Shown here: in pieces, positions 18,577 through 26,984 of the stretch
How positions within the stretch are numbered: position 1 is the first letter of the stretch
How the letters are laid out: every line of letters starts with the position of its first letter
Origin: JACJWR01 sp963842975
GTDB taxonomy: Bacteria > Actinomycetota > Actinomycetes > S36-B12 > UBA10799
DNA length: 64,000 nucleotides
Assembly: GCA_963842975.1 (NCBI GenBank)
Contig: CAWJIH010000006.1
Span: 1-64,000 of the forward strand
Direction: 5' to 3'
Position numbers and translations under genes: made by a program
The notes under the pieces: model-generated
Databases searched by the model: none
What the model was told of the DNA's origin: nothing
What the model saw: the letters and a program-made list of their open reading frames with translations, nothing else

Positions 18577-18768
18577 CTAACCCGAAAGGGGCCCGGCGAG
18601 GGCGTAGGCACCTGCGCACACCGTGTCCGTCGCACCGCCACTGGTTTTAATGTAAAACATATCGTTCGCATAGCTCTTCTCAAAAAAGTTTGGCGCCCCT
18701 CCACCCTCCGCCCGGTGCCCCGCCGATATCCGGAGCAATTGTGGCTTTCCCCACATTTGTTTCGCCAT
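18577..18768 (-). CDS. Short AT-rich orphan ORF, doubtful gene
   Basis: 63 codons from ATG 18768. The C-terminal two thirds read NFFEKSYANDMFYIKTSGGA and GATDTVCAGAYALAGPLSG, coded with AT-ending triplets (TTT, AAA, ATT, GAT) unlike the neighbouring genes. No Shine-Dalgarno is visible, no domain is recognised and no homologue comes to mind. It may be a gene fragment or foreign remnant rather than a working gene. Confidence 0.25.
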   Translation of the reverse strand: MAKQMWGKPQLLRISAGHRAEGGGAPNFFEKSYANDMFYIKTSGGATDTVCAGAYALAGPLSG

Positions 18769-18886
18769 GCGGCAGACGCTAACACGAATTTCCGCCGAAT
18801 CGGGCCTGAGGTGCGATATGCCCCTCCGCCCGTGAGTCGCGCCCCCATGACCGGATTGGACGTGGAGGGCGGTGCATCGCTCGACT

Positions 18887-18912
18887 CGGTGGGCACGGAT
18901 TCGTGCCCACCG
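18887..18912. terminator. Perfect ten-base-pair hairpin
   Basis: CGGTGGGCAC, six-base loop, GTGCCCACCG. No T-tract follows in either direction. It may be a terminator left from a decayed gene or a protein-binding palindrome. Confidence 0.35.
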
Positions 18913-19217
18913 GTCGCCTGGCCGAGGACCTCACCCTCTCCGCGCGTGCGCACCTTCGTCGCAGTAGGCACGTGATTCGGCCCCGCGAGCGGTGGAGACA
19001 TGCAACGCAATCTCGCCGGTCACCAATACCGGATCGTGCCGAACAACTCGTGCAGGTCCTTGGTTCCTGGGCCGATCGCGACGAGGAGCTCCTCGACCGC
19101 CTCCGGACCAGGCCCTCCACGTGATGAATCTCCCGTAGCCCTGCGAAAGGTGGGAGGCTGGCCCTCGCATCCGGGACGATGCGAACCCCGCTGCCGACTG
19201 CACGCCGAGAAGGACGA

Positions 19218-19636
19218 ATGCAATCTGAAAACCTGACGAGGACCTTGGCCGACGGCCGGACGCTGGCCTGGGCAGAGTACGGAGTGCCGGACGGCAGAAG
19301 TGTCCTGTTCTTCCACGGCGGCAACGACTCCCACCTCACCGATGGCCTTGGGATCACCGGGTACCGGGTCGTGGGTCACTCGGGCGGAGGCCCCCATGCC
19401 CTCGCCTGCGCACACTCGCATCCAGGGCGTGTCCAATCCGTGGCGACCGTGTCGTCGCCCGCACCGCTCAAATTTGGCACGGTGGCCGAGATCGGCAGGC
19501 GGCGTTGGGCTGGAGCGCGTTCCTCGCCGAGCAATTGCCCCACGCAACCCTGGCGATTGATGAGAAGGGAGGACACTTCTCCACCCTCATCAACAACGCG
19601 GCCCAGATCCTGACCGGGACCGCCGCCGATTCCTAG
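19218..19636 (+). pseudogene. Decayed alpha/beta-hydrolase
   Basis: Begins with a proper start (ATG 19218, GAGAAGGA upstream) and the family N-terminus TLADGRTLAWAEYGVPDG then VLFFHGG. The segment between the oxyanion loop and the nucleophile elbow is largely missing, and GYRVVGHSGGGPHALACA (nucleophile Ser in GHSGG) follows too soon. After SSPAPLKFG a second large deletion and a frame change occur. The C-terminus continues in another frame as LGWSAFLAEQLPHATLAIDE and KGGHFSTLINNAAQILTG, with the catalytic His of GGH, ending at TAG 19636. About 140 codons remain of a usual 270-300. It cannot make a working enzyme. Confidence 0.75.
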
Positions 19637-19819
19637 CGCAACACCGCCGAGCTGCGACCCCTCCCACGACGACGCCTGGCGCGCTGCAGGACTCGGGAAG
19701 TCTTGGGCGTTCGGCTTTCGCCCTGAAGAGTTGGTGGCCGACGCAGAGGCCTCCTCATCTCCGGCCTACCCTGGGCGGGCGAAGCCGGAGTCGTGAGGGC
19801 GGCAGTGCGGGGAGGTTGA

Positions 19820-20828
19820 GTGCGTAGCCAGCAGACGAAGTCTGTGTGGGTCGGGCAGCCGTGGCGCGTGGTGCTCCGAGACCTGGAACTCGACGAGCGG
19901 GCGGTCCTACGTCGTGCTGGCCAACCATTGGGTCTGTTCGCAAGGCGCCGGCTGCTGGATATCGGTCGATGACTTCTACGCATTGTTCGATGCCGTGGAA
20001 GCCGAGGCCGGCGACCCCACCGTCGCGATCCGGGGAGGCACCGTTCTGTCGGCCGAACTGTTCGACCCTGCGTACTTCTCAGCGATCTGCTCGCCGAACC
20101 TGAACGCTGCCTTCACCCGGCTCGGCGAGCACATGCGGCATGTGGGTCCGTTCGGTCTCGAGGTCGAGGTTGCGCACAACGAGACGACCGTTCGGTACGG
20201 ATGTAAGCACCGGCCAGATGTGGCGAGGGGGCTCGGTCTCTCGCAGTTGGCGTTCCTCGTCGCGTTGGCTCGCCGCGCCACTCGACACCGGATCGTGCCG
20301 GAACGGGTAGTGGTCGCCGGGTCCGTGGACGACCTCGACGGGTGCGAGGAGTTCTTCGGATGCTCCGTGGTCGGTGGCGAGGTGTACTCGATTACCTTCG
20401 GCGCCTTCGACGCACAGCGACCGTTCCTGACCCACAGCGAGGAGATGTGGCAGGCCTTTGAGCCCGGCCTACGGAGGCGGATGGCCGAAGCGATTGAGCG
20501 TCGTTCGGCAACCGAGGAGGTCGAGCAAGCCCTGTACGAGCTCCTCCCGAGCGGTCGGAGCGGGATAAGTGATGTCGCGAGCGAACTTGGAGTCGGGGGC
20601 CGGACCCTGCAGCGGCGCCTCGCATCGGAGGGAACGAGCTGGCTCCATGTGCTCAACCAAACCCGGGAGCGATTGGCCCGCCACTACCTCGAGTCCACCG
20701 ATCTGAGCCCCACCCAGGTCGGCTTCCTCCTCGGCTTCGACGACCCGAACTCGCTCTTCCGAGCGTTCCAGCGGTGGACGGGCACCACTCCCGAAGCCTG
20801 GCGCGCAAAAGCTCGGATCGCGGAATAG
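19820..20828 (+). pseudogene. AraC-family regulator with N-terminal frameshift
   Basis: The long frame (in register from 19914 to 20828) codes an arabinose-binding-like sensor (ISVDDFYALFDAVEAEAGDP) and a complete C-terminal HTH_18 domain (ISDVASELGVGGRTLQRRLA, LSPTQVGFLLGFDDPNSLFR, RAFQRWTGTTPEAWR). The natural N-terminus is in another frame: GTG 19820, with GGAGG at 19811-19815, reads WRVVLRDLELDERAVLRRAG then QPLGLFARRRLLDIG and meets TGA at 19970-19972. The two frames differ by +1 and join around 19940-19968. If the indel is real the sensor is broken, though a shorter product from an internal start is possible. It precedes an SDR gene, a common regulator-target pairing. Confidence 0.75.
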
Positions 20829-21008
20829 TCCACACCCTTCGCGGTAGAGGCGGTTGCGTGATCTCGCCTCGGATTGACGCATCCGGCAAGCAGGTTGGCG
20901 CATTCGGCGAGTGCACCTCAGTCAGCCGAAGCCCACAATTGAACTCATGGCGACCGACCAGATCCTGAGCCACACACTGACGCATTCAACACAACACGGA
21001 GGTACAAC

Positions 21009-21830
21009 ATGCCCCAGACAGTCCTGATCACCGGCGCGAGCTCCGGGATCGGCAAGGCAACCGCAGCCTTGTTTGCCGATCGAGGCTGGAACGTCGTCGC
21101 CACCATGCGCAATCCCGACGATGGCGCGGACTTCGCGGACCTCGACAACGTTCTCGTCACCGCACTCGACGTGCTCGACAGCGCGTCGATCAAGGCGGCG
21201 GTCGCCGCCGCCACGGAGCGGTTCGGAACCATCGACGTGCTCGTGAACAACGCCGGCTACGGCTCCTACGGGCCGCTGGAGGCCACACCGATCGAGACAC
21301 TGCGCCGCCAGTTCGACGTCAACGTGTTCGGCCTTGTCGAAACCCTGCGTGCGGTCTTGCCCACGATGCGGGCCCAGCGCAGCGGGGTGATCGTCAACAT
21401 CTCGTCGGTCGGTGGGCGCATGGCGTACCCGCTGGGTTCGCTCTACCACGGCTCGAAGTGGGCGGTGGAGGGCATCTCCGAGGCGGTCCACTTCGAACTT
21501 TCAACGCTCGGAATCCGAGTGAAGATCGTCGAGCCCGGTGGCGTGAACACCGACTTCGCCGGTCGCTCGTTCGTGTTCACCCACGAACCTGATCTCGCCG
21601 ATTACCAGCCGCTAGTCGACATGGCCGCCGCTGCCATTGAGGACGCCGAGCAGAGCGGCAACCAGGAGCCGCAGGAGGTCGCCGAGGTGATCTACACTGC
21701 CGCGACCGACGGCACCACTCAACTGCGGTACATCTCCGGCGAGGGTGCGCGGCAGTTGCTGGAAAGTCGCTACTCGCCCGAGCAGGACGAGCAATTCGTC
21801 GCTGGCTTTCGCGCCCAGTTCGGCCTCTAG
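21009..21830 (+). CDS. Short-chain dehydrogenase/reductase (classical SDR)
   Basis: 273-residue NAD(P)-dependent oxidoreductase. The Rossmann motif TGASSGIGKA begins near residue 8, with NNAGYGSYGP following the fourth strand, then the catalytic IVNISSVGG Ser and YHGSK (Tyr146, Lys150). PGGVNTDFAG is the usual loop after strand 6. GGAGG lies just before ATG 21009. The C-terminal end (QEPQEVAEVIYTAATDG) resembles SDRs of the oxidoreductase YkvO/KduD-like group, but the substrate is unknown. The upstream AraC-type gene is its probable regulator. Confidence 0.92.
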   Translation: MPQTVLITGASSGIGKATAALFADRGWNVVATMRNPDDGADFADLDNVLVTALDVLDSASIKAAVAAATERFGTIDVLVNNAGYGSYGPLEATPIETLRRQFDVNVFGLVETLRAVLPTMRAQRSGVIVNISSVGGRMAYPLGSLYHGSKWAVEGISEAVHFELSTLGIRVKIVEPGGVNTDFAGRSFVFTHEPDLADYQPLVDMAAAAIEDAEQSGNQEPQEVAEVIYTAATDGTTQLRYISGEGARQLLESRYSPEQDEQFVAGFRAQFGL

Positions 21831-21864
21831 ACGCATCGAGTCGGCACTTCTGAAGGAGCCCCTC

Positions 21865-22932
21865 ATGAACGTCTCGAACGACCGGCCCCGCAGGCGCAGG
21901 CTCTCGGTCGCGGGCATGATTCTGGCCACTTCGCTCGTCGTCGCCGCGTGCGGTGGTGGGGACGAAGCGGCGTCTGAATCAGCCTCCTCGACCGCGCCGC
22001 CGGCGACGGTCGACGTGCCGGCCGTCGTCGACTGCCCTGCAGTGCCGACGGGAGTGAGCCAGTTCGTTCTCGACGCCGGTGGGGCAGAGCACGACGTTCG
22101 GGTGTACGTCCCGACGACCTACGACGGCGGCTCCGAGCTCCCCCTGGTCATGAACTTCCACGGCTTCGGTTCCACCGGCGACCAGCAGGCCGCGTTCACC
22201 GGCTACGAGCAACTCGCCGAGGAGGAGGGCTTCATCGTCGTCCATCCGACCGCCGTCCCGTCGAGTACCGACGAACAGGGACGCAACGCATGGGAGTCGC
22301 TGGCCACCGACGACCCGGGCAAGGACGACTTCGAGTTCACGAACGAACTCCTCGATCTGCTCATCGCGGACTACTGCGTCGACCCGACCCGGGTGTACGC
22401 AACCGGGATGTCGGGTGGGGGTCTGTTCGCGAGCCAACTCGTGTGTGAGATGTCCGATCGCCTTGCCGCTGCGGTGTCGGTCGCTGCGATCTACTTCCCG
22501 GCGTCGTGCGACCCGGCAGAGGCAGTGCCGTTCATGGCGATTCACGGTACGGATGACCCGACCGTGCCGTTCGACGGCGACCTCGTCGGCACGAGATTCG
22601 AAGCGGAGGCGTTCGCCCAGCTGCTGTTCTCCACGCCGATCCCCGATCAGTTCGCCGAGTTCGCGCGGGTGATGGGCTGCGACCTCGAGCCTGAGCGGAT
22701 CCAGACGTCGACCGACGTCTTCACCACGACCTACTCCGGTTGTGACGACGGCGTGCCGATGGTGTTCCAGGAGGTGGTCGGCGGTGGCCACGCCTGGCCG
22801 AGTTCACCGTTCACAGAGCCGGACTCGCCGGTGGTCGGGCAGCTGACACAGCTGCAGGGCTACAGCACCTTCGACCTCGACGCCACGGCCGACTCCTGGG
22901 CCTTCTTTGAACAGCACACCCGAGACGTCTGA
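21865..22932 (+). CDS. LpqC-like lipoprotein esterase (PHB depolymerase/feruloyl esterase family)
   Basis: 355-residue exported alpha/beta-hydrolase. The signal peptide ends in a lipobox, LVVAAC, with Cys29 to be lipidated, followed by a Ser/Glu/Ala-rich tether. Catalytic features: oxyanion segment LPLVMNFHGFGSTG, nucleophile in ATGMSGGGLFAS (Ser183), AIHGTDDPTVPFDG (acid) and GGGHAWP (His near 308). AAGGAG precedes ATG 21865. Closest in kind to actinobacterial LpqC and polyhydroxybutyrate depolymerase-like esterases; the true substrate is unknown. It is 34 bases after the SDR stop, so probably in one operon with it. Confidence 0.88.
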   Translation: MNVSNDRPRRRRLSVAGMILATSLVVAACGGGDEAASESASSTAPPATVDVPAVVDCPAVPTGVSQFVLDAGGAEHDVRVYVPTTYDGGSELPLVMNFHGFGSTGDQQAAFTGYEQLAEEEGFIVVHPTAVPSSTDEQGRNAWESLATDDPGKDDFEFTNELLDLLIADYCVDPTRVYATGMSGGGLFASQLVCEMSDRLAAAVSVAAIYFPASCDPAEAVPFMAIHGTDDPTVPFDGDLVGTRFEAEAFAQLLFSTPIPDQFAEFARVMGCDLEPERIQTSTDVFTTTYSGCDDGVPMVFQEVVGGGHAWPSSPFTEPDSPVVGQLTQLQGYSTFDLDATADSWAFFEQHTRDV

Positions 22933-22941
22933 GTGTCTGGG

Positions 22942-22967
22942 GGTCAGCGGTGATCAGCGCGCTGACC
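22942..22967. terminator. Hairpin between the esterase gene and tRNA-Gly
   Basis: GGTCAGCG and CGCTGACC pair perfectly (eight bases) around a ten-base loop. It lies between two convergent transcripts and may stop both; no T-tract. Confidence 0.5.
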
Positions 22968-22978
22968 TGCGCAAATAG

Positions 22979-23052
22979 TGGAGCGGGTGACGGGAATCGA
23001 ACCCGCATGACCAGCTTGGAAGGCTGGGGCTCTGCCATTGAGCTACACCCGC
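22979..23052 (-). tRNA. tRNA-Gly (anticodon TCC)
   Basis: 74 bases including an encoded CCA. The acceptor GCGGGTG pairs with CACCCGC. The D arm has GCTC/GAGC, the anticodon stem is CCAGC/GCTGG around CTTCCAA, and the T arm is GCGGG TTCGATT CCCGT. The 3' end faces the accessory stretch at 16.5-22.9 kb. Confidence 0.96.
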
Positions 23053-23113
23053 GCGGTGCCGCCACTCGTCGGGGCGGCACCGCGACACATGTTAGTAGGT
23101 GGTGCTTGGTGGG

Positions 23114-23587
23114 TTAGGCGCTGGGCGTGGAACCTGTTGATCCGCCGCCGAGCAGGCCGCCGAGCAGACCGGAGAGCTGCTCTCCACCGGGGATCTTGCT
23201 GAGTACGTCACCGATGTTTCCCGCACCGGGGAGTTGGCCGGAGGGTGACAACTTGTCGACGATTCCGGGCAGTGTTTGGGCAAGGCCGCTGGCGAACTCC
23301 TGGGCCGACATTCCGGCCTTCTCGGCGGATGCCTTGAGTTGCTCCGGGCCGAGGGCCTGGGCGATCTGGCTTGGGTCCGCCGTCAGGTTCGCGCCCTGAC
23401 CCACCCAGGATTGGACCTGCTCGCCCAATCCGTTCGCCTGTAGCTTGCCCAGCAGATCCTGCAGTCCACCGTTCTGCTGGATCAAGTCGACCATGGGCTG
23501 CAGCATGCCCTGGAGTTTGCTCGGGTCGAGCGCGCTGCCCGCCGAACCGAGGAGTTGCTGGAGCATTGCTGCTGGGTCACTGGCCAT
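23114..23587 (-). CDS. YidB/DUF937-family protein
   Basis: 157 residues from ATG 23587 (AAAGGGA upstream). It is a helical, Gln/Gly/Leu-rich protein with PAAMLQQLLGSAGSALDPS, then the DUF937-type core GLGEQVQSWVGQGANLTADP and LKASAEKAGMSAQEFASGLA, and a Gly-rich LSGLLGGLLGGGS tail. The family has no known biochemical role. It stands alone between two tRNA genes on opposite strands. The longer upstream frame would run into the tRNA-Pro region and is not used. Confidence 0.85.
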   Translation of the reverse strand: MASDPAAMLQQLLGSAGSALDPSKLQGMLQPMVDLIQQNGGLQDLLGKLQANGLGEQVQSWVGQGANLTADPSQIAQALGPEQLKASAEKAGMSAQEFASGLAQTLPGIVDKLSPSGQLPGAGNIGDVLSKIPGGEQLSGLLGGLLGGGSTGSTPSA

Positions 23588-23727
23588 ACGAGTCCCTTTC
23601 GTCAGCGGCCGAGGCAGCACAAAGGGCCCCGGCTCGTGGAGAAAATAAGTGGTGGGACCTATCGTTGCGCCACCCACCCGCAGGTGTCGCGACGAAACCC
23701 GTAGACTCTGCCGAAGCACAGTCACCA

Positions 23728-23800
23728 CGGGGCGTAGCGTAGTGGCTAGCGCGCCTGCTTTGGGTGCAGGAGATCGGGAGTTCGAGTCTCCCCGCCCCGA
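23728..23800 (+). tRNA. tRNA-Pro (anticodon TGG)
   Basis: 73 bases. The acceptor CGGGGCG pairs with CGCCCCG, discriminator A, and CCA is not encoded. The anticodon stem CCTGC/GCAGG holds the loop TTTGGGT with anticodon TGG; the T arm is GGGAG TTCGAGT CTCCC. It lies 48 bases before trigger factor, as in many actinobacteria. Confidence 0.96.
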
Positions 23801-23848
23801 CTCGATTTGATTCGACCATCAGACCCCTAGTTGGAGTTGGCACATATC

Positions 23849-25366
23849 GTGAAGAGCACGTTGGAGAGCCTTTCCCCCACCCGCGTCCGGATCGTCATTG
23901 AGATGCCTCCTGAGGATCTCCAACCGGCCGTGGACAAGGCCTTCCGGAAGATCGCGTCGCAGGTCAACGTACCTGGGTTCCGCCGTGGCAAGGTGCCGAC
24001 CCGAATCATCGAACAGCGATTCGGTCGTGCCGTGGTCGTCCAGGAAGCGCTCGAGGAGGCTGTCCCGGCCGCCTACGAAGAAGCTATCGCCGAACACGGC
24101 ATCGAGGCGCTGGGCCAGCCCGAAATCGTGATCGACCAAGATCTTGGTGCCCTCGAGGCGCAGGACTCAGTGGAGTTCGTGGCTGAGGTCGATATCCGGC
24201 CCGAGGTCACCCTCCCGGACTACTCCGAACTGGCGATTGAGGTGGCGGACAACGAGGTCACCGACGAGAGCGTCGACGAGCAACTCGACGAACTGCGGGA
24301 GCGGTTCGCCTCGGTCACCCCGGTGGAGCGTGCCGTCGCTGAGGGCGACCTCGTCGTGGTCGATGTGGTCGGTGAGTCCGACGGGGAAGAGATCGAAGAC
24401 TTCACCAGCGCCGGCATGACCTTCGAGGTGGGCACCGGCAAGATGATCGAGGGATTCGACGCTGCGGTGGCGGGCGCCTCGGAAGGCGACACCGTCGAAT
24501 TCGTCCACATCCCGGTGGAGGGCGATCACGCTGGCAAGGAAATCGCGCTAAAGGTCACGGTCAAGGGCGTTCGGGAGCGGGAACTGCCTGAGGCCGACGA
24601 TGACTTCGCTCAACTTGCCAGCGAATTCGACACGATCGACGAACTGCGTGCGGACCTTCGCGATCGGTTGGCTCGGGTCAAGTTGGTCGAACAGGGCATC
24701 GAGGCACGCGACAAGATCAACGAGTTTCTGCTGGAGAACACCGAGATCCCGGTGCCGGAGGGCGTGCTCAGCCAAATGGTGGAGCAGCACTTCGCGGACG
24801 GTCACGGTGACGACTCCCACCGGGAGGAAGTCACCGAACAAACTAGGGAGTCGCTGCGCACCCAGTTCCTGCTGGACGCCTTGGCCGACCAGCTCGAGGT
24901 TGAGGTCGCGCAAGACGATGTCACGCAGTGGATCGTGCAGCAGGCGCCGCGCTACCAGATGACGCCGGACCAGTTTGTGCAGGCGCTGGTGCAGGCTGAC
25001 CAGCTCAGCAGCGCCCTGGGCGACGTCCGTCGGGCCAAGGCGCTGTCCGTGGTGCTGGAGCAGGCCGTGATCACCGACGCTTCGGGTCGCCCGGTTGATC
25101 TCACCGCCCTGGATGTCGTCGAGGAGGGTGAAGAGGCTGACGCGGACGAACTCGCCGACGAGGAACTAGACGAGTTGGATGCTGAGGTCCTGACCGATGA
25201 GGCCGACGAAGACGTCGCCGCCGAGGTTGAACTTGAGGCTGAACTAGAGGCTGAGCTCGAGGTTGAACTTGAGGCTGAGCTCGACGCTGAGGATGCTGCC
25301 GAAGCTGCAGCGGATTCGGACGAGGCCGACGAGGTCGAGACCCCCGCAAATCGCGAGACTGAGTAA
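23849..25366 (+). CDS. tig: Trigger factor (ribosome-associated chaperone/PPIase)
   Basis: 505-residue chaperone binding nascent chains at the ribosome exit. The N-terminal ribosome-binding domain has the signature VPGFRRGKVPTRIIEQRFG. The FKBP-like PPIase domain spans about 150-240 (EGDLVVVDVVGESDG... MIEGFDAAVAGASEGD). The helical chaperone arm follows (LRADLRDRLARVKLVEQGIE, NEFLLENTEIPVPEGVL). The last ~80 residues are an extreme Glu/Asp/Ala tail. GTG 23849 was chosen because VKSTLESLSPTRVR matches the family start. It is syntenic with clpP1-clpP2-clpX. Confidence 0.96.
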   Translation: MKSTLESLSPTRVRIVIEMPPEDLQPAVDKAFRKIASQVNVPGFRRGKVPTRIIEQRFGRAVVVQEALEEAVPAAYEEAIAEHGIEALGQPEIVIDQDLGALEAQDSVEFVAEVDIRPEVTLPDYSELAIEVADNEVTDESVDEQLDELRERFASVTPVERAVAEGDLVVVDVVGESDGEEIEDFTSAGMTFEVGTGKMIEGFDAAVAGASEGDTVEFVHIPVEGDHAGKEIALKVTVKGVRERELPEADDDFAQLASEFDTIDELRADLRDRLARVKLVEQGIEARDKINEFLLENTEIPVPEGVLSQMVEQHFADGHGDDSHREEVTEQTRESLRTQFLLDALADQLEVEVAQDDVTQWIVQQAPRYQMTPDQFVQALVQADQLSSALGDVRRAKALSVVLEQAVITDASGRPVDLTALDVVEEGEEADADELADEELDELDAEVLTDEADEDVAAEVELEAELEAELEVELEAELDAEDAAEAAADSDEADEVETPANRETE

Positions 25367-25488
25367 CAAGGTCGGTTCTGCCCTGCGCCGTCAGCGAACA
25401 CCCACGTTGGCGGGGAACGGAAAGTCACGCGCGGCGGTTAGGGTCGAGGCAAGCATTGAACCATCCGACTCGAACTGAAAGGGCGTGT

Positions 25489-26136
25489 GTGTTGGGCACC
25501 ACGAATAGCCCGGGTGGAATCGCGATCCCCGATCTGCGAGGAACCCCGGCGTCTCCGATGGCCGGATATGACGATTCGGTCTACCAAAAGTTGCTGCGAG
25601 AGCGGATCGTGTTCCTCGGCTCCCAGGTCGAGGACTCTGTTGCGAACCTGCTGTGCGCGCAGATCCTGCTGCTCGCAGCCGAGGATCCAGACGCGGACAT
25701 CTTCCTCTACATCAACTCTCCTGGCGGCTCGGTGACCGCGGGCATGGCCATTTACGACACCATGCAATACGTCCAAAACGACGTTGCCACGGTGGCGATG
25801 GGTCTGGCCGCATCAATGGGCCAGTTCCTCCTCAGCGCGGGTGCTCCCGGCAAGCGATACGCCCTGCCACACGCTCGGATCATGATGCACCAGCCTTCTG
25901 GCGGCATCGGCGGAACGGCGAGCGACATCAAGATCCAGGCCGAGCAGATGCTGCACATCAAGAAGCAGATGGCTGAGCTCATCGCCGAACAAACCGGGCA
26001 AACGCTGGAGCAGGTCGAGCGGGATTCGGATCGCGATCGGTGGTTCACCGCCGATGCCGCGCTGGAGTACGGCTTCATCGACCAAGTTGTTCGCAGCGCG
26101 GCCGATGTGACCGGAAGCGGAGGGACTGCGAAGTGA
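25489..26136 (+). CDS. clpP1: ATP-dependent Clp protease proteolytic subunit 1
   Basis: About 215-residue serine peptidase forming, with ClpP2, the mixed 14-mer of actinobacteria. The nucleophile is Ser109 in GLAASMGQFLL and the catalytic His134 is in HARIMMHQPSGG; the third residue is in the DRDRW segment, followed by FTADAALEYGFIDQV. YINSPGGSVTAGMAIYDTMQ is the oxyanion/strand motif. GTG 25489 (or TTG 25492) follows GAAAGGG at 25477-25483. The last four bases (GTGA) overlap the clpP2 start, so the two are translationally coupled. Confidence 0.95.
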   Translation: MLGTTNSPGGIAIPDLRGTPASPMAGYDDSVYQKLLRERIVFLGSQVEDSVANLLCAQILLLAAEDPDADIFLYINSPGGSVTAGMAIYDTMQYVQNDVATVAMGLAASMGQFLLSAGAPGKRYALPHARIMMHQPSGGIGGTASDIKIQAEQMLHIKKQMAELIAEQTGQTLEQVERDSDRDRWFTADAALEYGFIDQVVRSAADVTGSGGTAK

Positions 26137-26792
26137 ACATCGAACATCTGCAAGCTGCTCGCGGGGGCGGGTCCCTGGCCGTGCCAAGTGCCCGCTACGT
26201 GCTACCGGAGTTCCGTGAGCGCTCGGCCAACGGCGAGCGTGTTCACAACCCTTACACGAAGTTGTTCGAGGAGCGGATCATCTTCCTCGGAGTGCAGATC
26301 GACGATGCCTCCGCCGACGATGTCATGGCCCAACTCCTCACGCTGGAGTCCCTGGACCCGGATCGCGACATCTCGATCTACATCAACTCTCCGGGCGGCT
26401 CGTACACGGCGATGACTGCGATCTACGACACGATGCAGTTCGTCAAGCCGGAGATCCAGACGGTCTGCCTGGGGCAAGCCGCCAGTGCCGCTGCGGTGCT
26501 ACTCGCCGCCGGCAGCCCAGGGAAGCGCTACGCCTTGCCGCACGCCAGGGTGCTGATCCACCAGCCGTACACCGAAGGTGGCGGCCAGGGATCGGACATC
26601 GAGATTCAGGCGAACGAAATCCTGCGGATGCGCAAGGAGATGGAAGGCATCATCGCGGCTCACACCGGCCGCAGCATCGAGCAGGTGGAAAGCGACATTG
26701 AGCGCGACAAGATCCTCACCGCCGAGGATGCCAAGGAGTACGGCATCGTCGACCAGGTGATTGCGTCTCGCAAGGTCGCCGCCCGCCAGTAA
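26133..26792 (+). CDS. clpP2: ATP-dependent Clp protease proteolytic subunit 2
   Basis: 219 residues from GTG 26133. Nucleophile in LGQAASAAAVLLAAGSPGKR, His in HARVLIHQPYTEGGGQGSDI, then the acidic residue in ERDKILTAEDAKEYGIVDQV. The N-terminal region differs from ClpP1 (SARYVLPEFRERSANGERVH), as expected for the subunit that receives ClpX. It lies immediately after clpP1; a strong hairpin separates the pair from clpX, so the ATPase may be expressed independently. Confidence 0.95.
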   Translation: MNIEHLQAARGGGSLAVPSARYVLPEFRERSANGERVHNPYTKLFEERIIFLGVQIDDASADDVMAQLLTLESLDPDRDISIYINSPGGSYTAMTAIYDTMQFVKPEIQTVCLGQAASAAAVLLAAGSPGKRYALPHARVLIHQPYTEGGGQGSDIEIQANEILRMRKEMEGIIAAHTGRSIEQVESDIERDKILTAEDAKEYGIVDQVIASRKVAARQ

Positions 26793-26800
26793 CCGAAGTG

Positions 26801-26849
26801 AACGAGTGTGGGTTGAGGGCCTGAAAAGGGGCCTCAACCCACACTCGTT
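26801..26849 (+). terminator. Strong rho-independent-type hairpin between clpP2 and clpX
   Basis: An 18-base perfect inverted repeat (26801-26818 with 26832-26849) around a 13-base loop. The stem is too long for a leader attenuator of ordinary size and follows the clpP2 stop by only eight bases. There is no T-run after the stem, as is usual in GC-rich actinobacteria. Confidence 0.75.
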
Positions 26850-26984
26850 GTCGCATGCCGCCTCGTTGACCACTGCGGCGAGCGACACGACCCCCGTGCG
26901 TTCGGCGTAGAGCCGAACCACGGGGTAGCGTGTGGTCAGAGTTCGCCTCCTGGTCGAGGGAGGCGGGGAAGGTGAGGTCGGTCC

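Larger units (their letters stand above)
18267..19217. other. About 950 bases without an intact recognisable gene
   Basis: The content looks like decayed accessory DNA. On the minus strand near 18377-18470 a frame reads PMVGVLLFFFSVMRGLADTG and then stops, as the end of a small membrane protein would, but it has an upstream stop and no usable start. A short AT-rich minus ORF lies at 18577-18768. A ten-base-stem hairpin sits at 18887-18912. On the plus strand about 19030-19120 reads RAEQLVQVLGSWADRDEELL, which looks coding but matches nothing I can name. No RNA gene was recognised. Confidence 0.5.

Noticed and set aside
17951..18619. 222-codon minus frame overlapping the CPBP gene and the gap after it
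   Set aside because: Arg/Ser/Pro-rich shadow through most of its length; only a short hydrophobic stretch in a different frame looks coding.
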